Below, one piece after another: positions 1 through 6,368 of a stretch of DNA of 35,806 nt; the stretch's first letter is position 1, and every line of letters starts with the position of its first letter. The notes beneath the pieces were generated by a model. It was not told the origin of the DNA, ran no database searches, and was given only the letters and a program-made list of their open reading frames with translations. The stretch is from positions 1 through 35,806 of the forward strand of contig JAGCDF010000073.1 of NCBI GenBank assembly GCA_017651225.1, in the 5' to 3' direction. Origin of the DNA: Bacteroidales bacterium. GTDB lineage: Bacteria; Bacteroidota; Bacteroidia; Bacteroidales; UBA932. The position numbers were made by a program, and so were the translations under genes.

Positions 1-229
1 CGAGGGCGGAGGAGCAGTAGCAGAAGACGCCGAGCGTCCAGAATAACAGGAAGAAAACGGGCGTGCGCGGCCCCCGGCCGCAGGCGAGCGCCAGCAGGCC
101 CGTCGCCGCGAGGCAGCTCCCCGCGGCGGTCAGGAACAGCGCATCTCCCCAGGGCGACACGCATGCCGCCATGGCCACTCCTGCTGAAAAAGGGATTGAA
201 ACCGCCACCATGTCTCTCCGCACGACCAT
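1..229 (-). CDS. ComEC/Rec2-like competence membrane protein, N-terminal fragment (partial)
   Basis: An open frame runs from an ATG at 229 leftwards off the window, giving 76 codons with no stop. The peptide begins MVVRRDMVAVSIPFSAGVAMAA, has two strongly hydrophobic stretches (residues ~8-25 and ~33-50) and a third (FFLLFWTLGVFCYCSSAL) at its end. A short N-terminus followed by a PF..G motif and closely packed membrane segments is the pattern of the DUF4131 N-terminal region of ComEC/Rec2, the DNA-uptake channel. The call rests on this pattern only; another polytopic membrane protein is possible. A second ATG at 211 is an alternative start. The gene is divergent from ackA and shares a 70-bp intergenic region with it. 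Confidence 0.45.
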   Translation of the reverse strand, partial: MVVRRDMVAVSIPFSAGVAMAACVSPWGDALFLTAAGSCLAATGLLALACGRGPRTPVFFLLFWTLGVFCYCSSAL

Positions 230-241
230 TTCAATCGAATT

Positions 242-273
242 TTTGCCAAAATACGCAATATTTCGTAATTTTG
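242..273 (+). promoter_or_regulatory. Bacteroidota-type promoter of ackA-pta
   Basis: TTTG at 242-245 and TAATTTTG at 266-273 match the -33 TTTG and -7 TAnnTTTG elements of the Bacteroidota primary sigma factor, with a 20-nt spacer. Transcription would start near 280, about 20 nt before the ackA ATG. It is one of the two best -33/-7 pairs in the window. Confidence 0.65.
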
Positions 274-299
274 CGATTCAAAGAAAAGAAACTTTCAAT

Positions 300-1517
300 A
301 TGATTATTCTGGTTATCAATTGCGGCAGCTCTTCGGTCAAGTACCAGTTGCTGGACATGAAGAACGACGAAGTCTATGATCTGCTGGCCAAAGGCCTGGT
401 CGAGAAGATCGGTCTGCCCGACGGCTGCCTCACCCATAAGCCCACCAGCAAGGAGCCTTACACCGTGACCCAGTCCATCCCGGACCACAAGGTCGGCATG
501 AAGCTCGTGCTCGACGCCCTCGTGGATCCCGAGCACGGCGTGCTCTCCAGCTTCGACGACATCGAGGCCGTCGGCCACCGCATCGTGCAAGGCGCGGATT
601 TCTTCTCCGGCAGTACCCTCGTCAGCGAGGACGTGCTCAAGAAGATCGAGATCTGCTGCGACTTCGCCCCGCTCCACAACCCGGCCCACCTGCTCGGCAT
701 CGAGGCCGTCTCGCACGTGCTGCCCGACGTGCCGCAGGTCGTGACCTTCGACACCGCATTCCACCAGACGATGGAGCCGTACGCCTACATGTACGCCCTT
801 CCGTATGAGTATTACGAGAAATACCGCGTCCGCCGCTACGGCGCCCACGGCACCTCCCACCAATACGTCTCCCAGCGCGGCGCCAAGCTCGCCGGCCTTG
901 ACATCAACCATTCCAAGATCATCACCTGCCACCTCGGCAACGGCAGCTCCGTGACCGCCATCAAGGACGGCAAGGTGGTGGACACCTCCATGGGCTTCAC
1001 CCCGCTCGAGGGCATGATCATGGGTACGCGCTGCGGCAACATCGACGCCAACATCGTCCCCTACATCATGAAGAAGGAGGGCCTGACGCCCGACGAGATG
1101 ACGAACATCATGAACAAGAAGAGCGGCTTCCTCGGCCTGTCCGGCAAGAGCTCCGACCTGCGCGACATGGACGCCGCGGCCAAGGCCGGCGACGCCCGCG
1201 CCAAGATCGTGCTCAAGAAGCTGACCTTCGATACGATCAAGAACGTCGGCGCCTACATTGCCGAGATGAACGGCGTGGACCTCATCGTCTTCACGGCCGG
1301 CATCGGCGAGAACAACCCGCGCCTGCGCCGCCACATCTGCGAGAACCTCTCCTACATGGGCGTCAAGATCGACATCGACGCCAACGACGGCGCCCGCAGT
1401 GCCGAGACCATCATCTCCCTGCCGGATTCCACCGTCAAGGTGGCCCTCATCCCGACCAACGAGGAGCTGGTGATCGCCCGCGACACCATGCACATCGTCT
1501 CCGAACTCGAAAACTAA
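300..1517 (+). CDS. ackA: acetate kinase
   Basis: The 405-residue cytoplasmic enzyme interconverts acetyl phosphate + ADP and acetate + ATP, the ATP-yielding last step of acetate fermentation. The ATG at 300 was chosen because the protein then starts MIILVINCGSSSVKY, the family N-terminal signature with the conserved Asn; the open frame upstream has no family resemblance and overlaps the promoter. Other family motifs are visible: GHRIVQGADFFSGS, FDTAFHQTM, the phosphate-binding HLGNGSSVTAI, GMIMGTRCGNID and the C-terminal IPTNEELVIARDT. Length is normal for AckA (about 400). It is followed 6 nt later by pta, so the two form the classic ackA-pta operon. Confidence 0.97.
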   Translation: MIILVINCGSSSVKYQLLDMKNDEVYDLLAKGLVEKIGLPDGCLTHKPTSKEPYTVTQSIPDHKVGMKLVLDALVDPEHGVLSSFDDIEAVGHRIVQGADFFSGSTLVSEDVLKKIEICCDFAPLHNPAHLLGIEAVSHVLPDVPQVVTFDTAFHQTMEPYAYMYALPYEYYEKYRVRRYGAHGTSHQYVSQRGAKLAGLDINHSKIITCHLGNGSSVTAIKDGKVVDTSMGFTPLEGMIMGTRCGNIDANIVPYIMKKEGLTPDEMTNIMNKKSGFLGLSGKSSDLRDMDAAAKAGDARAKIVLKKLTFDTIKNVGAYIAEMNGVDLIVFTAGIGENNPRLRRHICENLSYMGVKIDIDANDGARSAETIISLPDSTVKVALIPTNEELVIARDTMHIVSELEN

Positions 1518-1523
1518 CTGCAT

Positions 1524-2531
1524 ATGTCTCTCATTGACCAGATCATCGCGCGTGCCCAGTCCAACAAGCAGCGCATCGTGCTCCCGGAATCCTTCGAGGA
1601 GCGTACCATCACGGCGGCCGACCGCGCCATCGCCGACGGCCTCGCCGATATCATCCTCATCGGCAACCGCGAGAAAGTCCTCGCCTATGCCGCCGAGCTG
1701 GGCCTGAAGCACATCGCCCAGGCCACCATCATCGACCCTGAGACCAGCGAGAAGACCGCCGAGTATGCGAATCTGCTCTATGAGCTGCGCAAAAACAAGG
1801 GCATGACGCCCGAGGTCGCGGCCAAGACGGTGCTCGATCCGCTGTACTTCGGCTGCCTCATCATCAAGAGCGGCGACGCCGACGGCCAGATCAGCGGCGC
1901 CCTCTCCACCACCGGCGAGACCCTCCGCCCGGCCCTGCAGATCATCAAGTGCGCTCCCGGCATCACCTGCGTGAGCGGCGCCATGCTGATGATTACGCAG
2001 ACCCCGCAGTACGGCGAGAACGGCGTGCTGGTGATCGGCGACGTGGCCGTGACCCCGGCCCCCGACGCCCAGCAGCTGGCGCAGATCGCCGTCTGCACGG
2101 CGCAGACCGCCAAGAGCGTGGCCGGCTTCGCCGACCCGCGCGTGGCGATGCTCTCCTTCTCCACGAAGGGCTCCGCCAAGCACGAAGTGGTGGACAAGGT
2201 CGTTGAGGCCACGGCTCTCGCGAAAGAACTCGATCCGACCCTCAAGGTCGACGGCGAGCTCCAGGCCGACGCCGCCCTGGTGCCGTCCGTGGGCAAGAAG
2301 AAGGCCCCCGGCTCCGACATCGCCGGCAACGCCAACGTCCTCGTCTTCCCGAACCTCGAGGTCGGCAACATCGCCTACAAGCTGATCCAGCGCCTGGGTA
2401 ACGCCGACGCCATCGGCCCCATCCTGCAGGGCATCGCCCGGCCGGTCAACGACCTCAGCCGCGGCTGCTCGGTGGACGACGTCTACAAGATGATCGCGAT
2501 TACCGCTTGCCAAGCGATGGACGCGAAATAG
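1524..2531 (+). CDS. pta: phosphate acetyltransferase
   Basis: The 335-residue protein converts acetyl-CoA + phosphate to acetyl phosphate + CoA and feeds AckA. It is the short single-domain Pta, lacking the N-terminal DRTGG/P-loop region of the enterobacterial enzyme. Family motifs are present in order: RIVLPESFEERT near the N-terminus, DADGQISGALSTTGETLRPALQI, AMLSFSTKGSAKH, DGELQADAALVP, VFPNLEVGNIAYKL and the C-terminal GIARPVNDLSRGCSVDD. It starts 6 nt after the ackA stop, so co-transcription is very likely. A hairpin follows at 2559-2582. Confidence 0.97.
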   Translation: MSLIDQIIARAQSNKQRIVLPESFEERTITAADRAIADGLADIILIGNREKVLAYAAELGLKHIAQATIIDPETSEKTAEYANLLYELRKNKGMTPEVAAKTVLDPLYFGCLIIKSGDADGQISGALSTTGETLRPALQIIKCAPGITCVSGAMLMITQTPQYGENGVLVIGDVAVTPAPDAQQLAQIAVCTAQTAKSVAGFADPRVAMLSFSTKGSAKHEVVDKVVEATALAKELDPTLKVDGELQADAALVPSVGKKKAPGSDIAGNANVLVFPNLEVGNIAYKLIQRLGNADAIGPILQGIARPVNDLSRGCSVDDVYKMIAITACQAMDAK

Positions 2532-2558
2532 GTTTCGCACCCATAATACCCCTACGTC

Positions 2559-2590
2559 ATTCGCCGGCCTTGCCCGGCGAATCTCTTTAT
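2559..2590 (+). terminator. terminator-like hairpin after pta, inside the left inverted repeat
   Basis: ATTCGCCGG (2559-2567) pairs perfectly with CCGGCGAAT (2574-2582) across a 6-nt loop and is followed by CTCTTTAT. It lies 27 nt after the pta stop, so it can act as its terminator, although the T-run is weak. The same hairpin, with a G-C pair changed to A-T, ends the convergent operon at 4284-4307. Confidence 0.6.
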
Positions 2591-2624
2591 CCATTCGGCG
2601 GAGGCGACAGGGCTGCTGACGTCC
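2559..2624 (+). repeat. left outer inverted repeat (IR-L) of the transposase island
   Basis: This 66-nt segment (hairpin, short T-rich linker, then a 29-nt block at 2596-2624 beginning CGGCGGAGGCGACAGG) recurs in inverted orientation at 4243-4307. The 29-nt block is identical between the two copies. The hairpin part differs at several positions but stays paired. Confidence 0.8.
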
Positions 2625-2874
2625 GGGCAACAAAATGCCCGTCCGCCAGCACCCTGCCGCCTTCCCGCCACCAGCCTATAGCGCCCGCCGCACTATCTAT
2701 GAAGGGGGCTCCGCCCCCTGCGACCCCTTGCGCCCCTCAAGTCGCTTTCCAACTTTGCTGACGCAAAGTCCCGCGACCGGGCCGGTCGGCTGGTGCCGAC
2801 TTCGCTTCGCTCAAATCCAAACGGGCGCGGGCCCTCACACATCCTCCCCGCCGGCTGCCGCAAAACCGATTCCG
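2625..2874. other. gene-free, palindrome-rich stretch left of the transposase
   Basis: No credible gene is seen here. The stretch carries several short perfect hairpins: GGGCA/TGCCC (2625-2629 with 2636-2640), GGGGGC/GCCCCC (2704-2709 with 2713-2718), ACTTTGC/GCAAAGT (2752-2758 with 2763-2769) and GACCGG/CCGGTC (2775-2780 with 2782-2787). It has no counterpart on the right side of the transposase gene. Short frames here have no family resemblance and are best treated as chance. Confidence 0.6.
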
Positions 2875-2925
2875 GACAGGTGTCCACAAAAACGCCATCC
2901 TACGCAATATTTCTGGACACCTGTC
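2875..2925 (+). repeat. hairpin unit A (12-nt arms, 27-nt loop)
   Basis: GACAGGTGTCCA (2875-2886) and its exact reverse complement TGGACACCTGTC (2914-2925) flank a 27-nt loop (2887-2913) with the core GCCATCCTACGCA. The loop matches that of unit D at 23 of 27 positions in the same orientation. Confidence 0.85.
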
Positions 2926-2960
2926 GGCATTTTTGGCCTATTTCGCCTATTTCCCAGGGG

Positions 2961-3005
2961 AGGTGTCCACTTTTAACGCGCCAGAGGCCGTTTTTGTGGA
3001 CACCT
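2961..3005 (-). repeat. hairpin unit B (10-nt arms)
   Basis: AGGTGTCCAC (2961-2970) pairs with GTGGACACCT (2996-3005). Measured with 9-nt arms the loop (2970-2996) is 27 nt. Its reverse complement matches the loop of unit C at about 18 of 27 positions, so B is oriented opposite to C. It ends 15 nt from the transposase stop codon and may also serve as that gene's 3' hairpin. Confidence 0.8.
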
Positions 3006-3020
3006 GTCTTGTACTAACGT

Positions 3021-3947
3021 CTATAGCGCCAGGCAGCGAAGAATCTGGGCGGCGGGGGCGTGAAAGCGCCGGGCCAGATCGCCGGCGATGCGGCGCCGCT
3101 GCTCTATGGTTAGTTGATAGACAGAGGCCTGGCCATAGCTCCGGACATACTCCATGTCGATAATCTGACACAGGTCCATGTCCGAGCGCTGCGAGGGAGA
3201 ATAGTTGTATCCTTTTTCGCTGGCGAGCATTTTCGCGATCGGCTCATATTGCGTGGCCTGCTCCATCGACTCGAGCGTGATTGGCGCATCGGAAACGCCG
3301 TCTTCCCGCTGCTCCCGCTGCCATTCCTCGCCGGACAGGCGACTCATATAATATTCGAAGCAGCGTGGTGTCCGATAGCAGTGCTCCACCCGCGCCAACT
3401 GCTCGAAAGAATTGCGGATCAGCATTCCATGTCGGTCCATCGCGAAGTGATCGGGGAACTCCGAGCGTCGCGGCAGGTGCCGGGCAATATCCCGCCGGGA
3501 GGTGATTACACCTTCCTGGGGAAGTTTTCCGAGTTCTTGGCAAAACAAATGGTTGGCCGAACAATGGGGATAGCTGAACGGCGTAGCGCTCTGCCCGTGG
3601 TGCAGTCCGTTGCGGAGCACGTAACTGACTGCGGCCAGGATATGATTGCTGCCATCCAAGCGCAAGAGGAAATGACCGTCGTCAAACAGCGGACCGGTTC
3701 CCAGGTGGCGATTCCGGTGGTACTTGGTGATGCGCATCTTCAGCATGCGGCAAAAGCGGATGATCGCATCCTCTTCGCCGAATGCAATGCCGTGGATGTG
3801 GGTGGACATAATCGCGTCCGCCCAAATTTCGACCTGACAAGCGAAGGCTTCGAGCGCCAGAATATTGGTGATGTTGCGGATGTCTTCGTCGTCCCGGAAC
3901 AGGACCTCATCGTGGCAGGTGATGCAGAAGTGGTAAAGTTGTTTCAT
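3021..3947 (-). CDS. IS200-like Y1 (HUH) transposase / RAYT-like protein
   Basis: The 308-residue protein resembles the Transposase_IS200-like (Y1_Tnp) superfamily, single-strand DNA nickases that act on hairpins. The N-terminal half holds the nuclease: the HUH motif is HIH at residues 50-52 in IMSTHIHGIAF, and Tyr109 in AAVSYVLRNGLHHG sits where RAYT proteins have the catalytic tyrosine (compare their YIHxNPVxxG). Tyr76 is a less likely candidate. The ~170 C-terminal residues are not part of the Y1 fold; their end (YQLTIEQRRRIAGDLARRF) looks like a helix-turn-helix. IS200 TnpA is about 150 residues, so this is a long form. Codon use is less GC-biased than in neighbours, which suggests a separate history. 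No strong promoter is seen. Confidence 0.8.
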   Translation of the reverse strand: MKQLYHFCITCHDEVLFRDDEDIRNITNILALEAFACQVEIWADAIMSTHIHGIAFGEEDAIIRFCRMLKMRITKYHRNRHLGTGPLFDDGHFLLRLDGSNHILAAVSYVLRNGLHHGQSATPFSYPHCSANHLFCQELGKLPQEGVITSRRDIARHLPRRSEFPDHFAMDRHGMLIRNSFEQLARVEHCYRTPRCFEYYMSRLSGEEWQREQREDGVSDAPITLESMEQATQYEPIAKMLASEKGYNYSPSQRSDMDLCQIIDMEYVRSYGQASVYQLTIEQRRRIAGDLARRFHAPAAQILRCLAL

Positions 3948-4003
3948 AGCATATACAATTTACCATAAAGATGGGGCCATCCTGCGGGAAGTCCAAGGGA
4001 TCG

Positions 4004-4036
4004 TAAGATTTGTTCTGAAGAAATTGTGAAATCTTA
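4004..4036. repeat. inverted repeat upstream of the transposase start
   Basis: TAAGATTT (4004-4011) and AAATCTTA (4029-4036) are perfect inverted copies with a 17-nt spacer, 57 nt upstream of the transposase ATG. It could be an operator, a nick site or chance. It has no copy on the left side. Confidence 0.4.
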
Positions 4037-4074
4037 ATGCCCGGCGGGAAAAGTGCCCGAATCCCGGGACGAAC

Positions 4075-4119
4075 AGGTGTCCACGAAATCGGCATTTGGT
4101 GCAATATAATTGGACACCT
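4075..4119 (+). repeat. hairpin unit C (9-nt arms, 27-nt loop)
   Basis: AGGTGTCCA (4075-4083) and TGGACACCT (4111-4119) flank a 27-nt loop (4084-4110). Arm sequence and loop length are the same as in the other units; the loop is more diverged (about 16 of 27 matches to unit A). Confidence 0.8.
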
Positions 4120-4154
4120 CCCCCACAAATCGGGCGAAAACAGCCCAAAACACC

Positions 4155-4205
4155 GACAGGTGTCCAGATAATCGCCATCCTACGCATTATTTCTGGATAC
4201 CTGTC
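4155..4205 (+). repeat. hairpin unit D (12-nt arms, one mismatch, 27-nt loop)
   Basis: GACAGGTGTCCA (4155-4166) pairs with TGGATACCTGTC (4194-4205), with one G-T pair. The 27-nt loop (4167-4193) shares the core GCCATCCTACGCA with unit A. The 35-nt linker between C and D (4120-4154) is recognisably the reverse complement of the 35-nt linker between A and B (2926-2960). Confidence 0.85.
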
Positions 4206-4242
4206 CGAATAACACACCGCGCCCGCCGGTGCGGGGGCGTGG

Positions 4243-4307
4243 GGACGTCAGCAGCCCTGTCGCCTCCGCCGGATAGAAAAAAGATTCGCCGACGGAGGTC
4301 GGCGAAT
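4243..4307 (-). repeat. right outer inverted repeat (IR-R) of the transposase island
   Basis: This is the reverse complement of the left repeat at 2559-2624. The 29-nt block at 4243-4271 is an exact inverted copy of 2596-2624. It is followed by the hairpin at 4284-4307. Confidence 0.8.
4276..4307 (-). terminator. Rho-independent terminator of the minus-strand operon 8493-4341
   Basis: On the minus strand ATTCGCCGAC (4307-4298) pairs with GTCGGCGAAT (4293-4284) around a 4-nt loop and is followed by CTTTTTTC. The 10-bp stem and T-run are a convincing intrinsic terminator, 33 nt after the stop codon at 4341. Confidence 0.8.
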
Positions 4308-4340
4308 AATGGATTACAGGAGGGATGGGCAGGGGAAGAC

Positions 4341-4955
4341 CTACAGCAGGCCGGTTTTGCGGCCGAAGTCGATGATGATGTCTACGCAGCCCTCGAGGCC
4401 GACGAGCGAGGAGTCGAGGCAGAGGTCGTAGTTCGCGGCGACGCCCCAGTTGCCGAGCGTGAAGAAGTTGTAGTAGTCCCGGCGCGCCCGCTCTTTCTTG
4501 ACGATGAACTTTTCCGCCTCTTCGGCGGTCATGCCCGTGCGCTGGCAGACGCGGGCCACACGGTCCTCCATCGGGGCGCAGATGAACACGTCCAGACACT
4601 CCATGTCGCGCAGGACGTAGTCCGACGCGCGACCCAGGAAGATGGCGTTGCCCTGCTCCGCGATGCTGCGGATGGCGTCGCTCTGATACTTGAAGAGCTC
4701 CGTCTCGTCGATGCCCGACGGGGCGTAGGAGCTGGCCCGGTTCAGGCCGAACAGGGAGCCGAAGCGGAAGAGGCGGCGCTTCTCGTCGTTCTTCTTGAAG
4801 AAGGCCGGGCTGAAGCCGCTCTCGGCGGCCGCCTTCTGCAGGAGCTCATTGTCGTAGACCGGAATGCCCAGGCGCTTGCCGAGCAGGTCGGCGACGCCCT
4901 TGCCGCCGGCGCCGAACTGGCGCCCGATGTTGATCAAGATGTGCTTCTCGTCCAT
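4341..4955 (-). CDS. cytidylate kinase-like family protein
   Basis: The 204-residue protein belongs to the cytidylate kinase-like family (Cytidylate_kin2). The N-terminus HILINIGRQFGAGGKGVADLLGKRLGIPVYDNELL has the family's glycine-rich nucleotide loop and a YDxELL segment. Later come FLGRASDYVL, DVFICAPMEDRVARV and the RARRDYYNFFT segment, where CMP kinases have a basic lid. The loop lacks the standard GxxGxGK[ST] form, which is usual for this branch. True CMP-kinase activity is uncertain because Bacteroidota normally also carry a separate cmk. It is the last gene of the operon, 6 nt after the MATE gene. Confidence 0.8.
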   Translation of the reverse strand: MDEKHILINIGRQFGAGGKGVADLLGKRLGIPVYDNELLQKAAAESGFSPAFFKKNDEKRRLFRFGSLFGLNRASSYAPSGIDETELFKYQSDAIRSIAEQGNAIFLGRASDYVLRDMECLDVFICAPMEDRVARVCQRTGMTAEEAEKFIVKKERARRDYYNFFTLGNWGVAANYDLCLDSSLVGLEGCVDIIIDFGRKTGLL

Positions 4956-4961
4956 ATGTGG

Positions 4962-6365
4962 CTAGGATTGGATGTTACTGCCGAGGATATCGGGACTCTC
5001 GCCGTCCTTGAGCCGGTCAAACTTGCGGAACAGCCGGACGATCAGGATGGCGGAAATGATGACGTTCAAGGTGTCCGAGATCGGGAAACTGATCCAGACG
5101 CCCGTCTCCTGCAGCCAGAGCGGCAGGGTATAGATCAGCGGCAGCAGGAAGAGCAGCTGGCGCGACAGCGACAGGAAAATGGATTTGCGGACCATGCCGA
5201 GGCACTGGAAGAAGTTGCCCGTGACCATGCCGAAGCCGACCAGGGCGAAGGCGCAGTTCATGATGCGCAGGCCGCGGGAGGCCAGGTCGATCAGCTCCGG
5301 GTCGTTGGTGAACAGGCTCACGGCCTGGCGCGGGATCAGCTCCGACATCAGGAAGCAGAGCGTGGTAACGAGCACCGCCCACTTGGCCGTGAGGACGAAG
5401 ATCTCCCGGACGCGGCGGTACTGCCGCGCGCCGTAGTTATAGCCGGCAATCGGCTGCAGACCCTGGCAGAAGCCCATGTTGACCATGACGAAGAGCATCG
5501 TCAGGCGGTTCAGGATGCCGTAGGAGCCGATGGCCATGTCGCCGCCGTACTTGCCCAGCTGCTGGTTGATGAACAGCGCTACCAGGCAGGCGGCCACGTT
5601 CATCAGGAAGGGGCCCACGCCGATGGCGAGCGACTGCTTGGCGATGCGCCAGTCCAGCTGGAAGAGCGGACGGGTGAAGTGCAGCAGGCGCCGCTTGTCG
5701 GACAGGAAGCGGAGGGTGTAGACCAGGGCCGCGAGCTGGCAGAGGATGGTTGCCAGGGCGGCGCCGCGGATGCCCATCCCCAGCGCGAAGATGAAGATCG
5801 GGTCCAGGATGGCGTTCGAGATCACGGTGAAGAGCGTCAGGCCCATGGCCACCTTCGGGTGGCCGGACGAGCGGATCAGTCCGTTGAAACCGTGATACAG
5901 GTGCGTGAATACGTTGCCCCCCAGGATGATCATCATGTAGTCCCGGGCAAAGGGCAGGGTGGTGTCGCTGGCCCCGAAGAAACGCAGGATCGGGTTCAGG
6001 AACGGCAGGGTGACCGCCGTGAAGATGACGCCGATGAAGACGTTGAGGGTCAGGACGTTGGACAGGACCTTCTGTGCCGCTTCGTAGTTGCGCTGTCCCA
6101 GCAGGACGGAGATGAGCGTCATGGCGCCCACGCCGACCAGCGTACCCATCGCGATGGACAGGTTCATCAGGGGGAAGGTCACGGCGAGGCCGCTGATGGC
6201 GGCCGAGCCCACACCGGGGATGTGCCCGATGTAGATGCTGTCCACCATATTGTACAAAGAAGCCGCCGTCTGGGCGATGATGCCCGGGACGGCGTACTGT
6301 CTCAGAAGTTTGCCGATTTTCTCGGTTCCGAGTTCGGTCGGAGCTGCACTGGTCGCCGCTGCCAT
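4962..6365 (-). CDS. MATE family multidrug/organic cation efflux transporter
   Basis: The 467-residue polytopic inner-membrane protein has the size and about twelve hydrophobic segments expected of MATE antiporters, which export drugs or metabolites using H+ or Na+. The N-terminal half contains QYAVPGIIAQTAASLYNMVDSIYIGHIPGVGSAA, the typical MATE helix-1 pattern, and the second half has GFCQGLQPIAGYNYGARQYRRV, the matching repeat motif. The substrate cannot be inferred. It lies 3 nt after the FKBP gene and 6 nt before the cytidylate kinase-like gene, so it is surely co-transcribed. Confidence 0.93.
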   Translation of the reverse strand: MAAATSAAPTELGTEKIGKLLRQYAVPGIIAQTAASLYNMVDSIYIGHIPGVGSAAISGLAVTFPLMNLSIAMGTLVGVGAMTLISVLLGQRNYEAAQKVLSNVLTLNVFIGVIFTAVTLPFLNPILRFFGASDTTLPFARDYMMIILGGNVFTHLYHGFNGLIRSSGHPKVAMGLTLFTVISNAILDPIFIFALGMGIRGAALATILCQLAALVYTLRFLSDKRRLLHFTRPLFQLDWRIAKQSLAIGVGPFLMNVAACLVALFINQQLGKYGGDMAIGSYGILNRLTMLFVMVNMGFCQGLQPIAGYNYGARQYRRVREIFVLTAKWAVLVTTLCFLMSELIPRQAVSLFTNDPELIDLASRGLRIMNCAFALVGFGMVTGNFFQCLGMVRKSIFLSLSRQLLFLLPLIYTLPLWLQETGVWISFPISDTLNVIISAILIVRLFRKFDRLKDGESPDILGSNIQS

Positions 6366-6368
6366 GCC

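Larger units (their letters stand above)
2559..4307 (-). mobile_element. putative IS200/RAYT-like element or domesticated derivative bounded by inverted repeats
   Basis: A ~1.75-kb block contains one gene (IS200-like Y1/HUH transposase, 3021-3947 minus). It is bounded by 66/65-nt inverted repeats (2559-2624 and 4243-4307) and contains four long hairpin units in two pairs at 2875-3005 and 4075-4205. Classical IS200/IS605 elements have subterminal hairpins and no terminal inverted repeats, so this arrangement is not standard. No target-site duplication is visible outside the inverted repeats, as expected for HUH elements. Whether the whole block moves, or only the hairpins are mobilised by the transposase (REP/RAYT logic), cannot be decided from one copy. 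Confidence 0.5.

Noticed and set aside
231-2633. A long open frame on the minus strand across ackA-pta
   Set aside because: It is antisense to two unmistakable genes, and its peptide is rich in Ala, Gly, Val, Asp and His without any family motif. This is the usual mirror of GC-rich third codon positions.
3114-3968. Open frame on the plus strand through the transposase gene
   Set aside because: It is antisense to the transposase, whose HUH and Tyr motifs give clear support; the antisense peptide has none.
2875-4205. CRISPR array
   Set aside because: The four hairpin units are not evenly spaced, the supposed spacers (loops) are related to each other, and no cas gene is present.
2559-4307. Classical DDE insertion sequence with terminal inverted repeats
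   Set aside because: The only gene encodes an HUH/Y1 protein and no target duplication is visible, so a DDE element does not fit even though inverted repeats are present.
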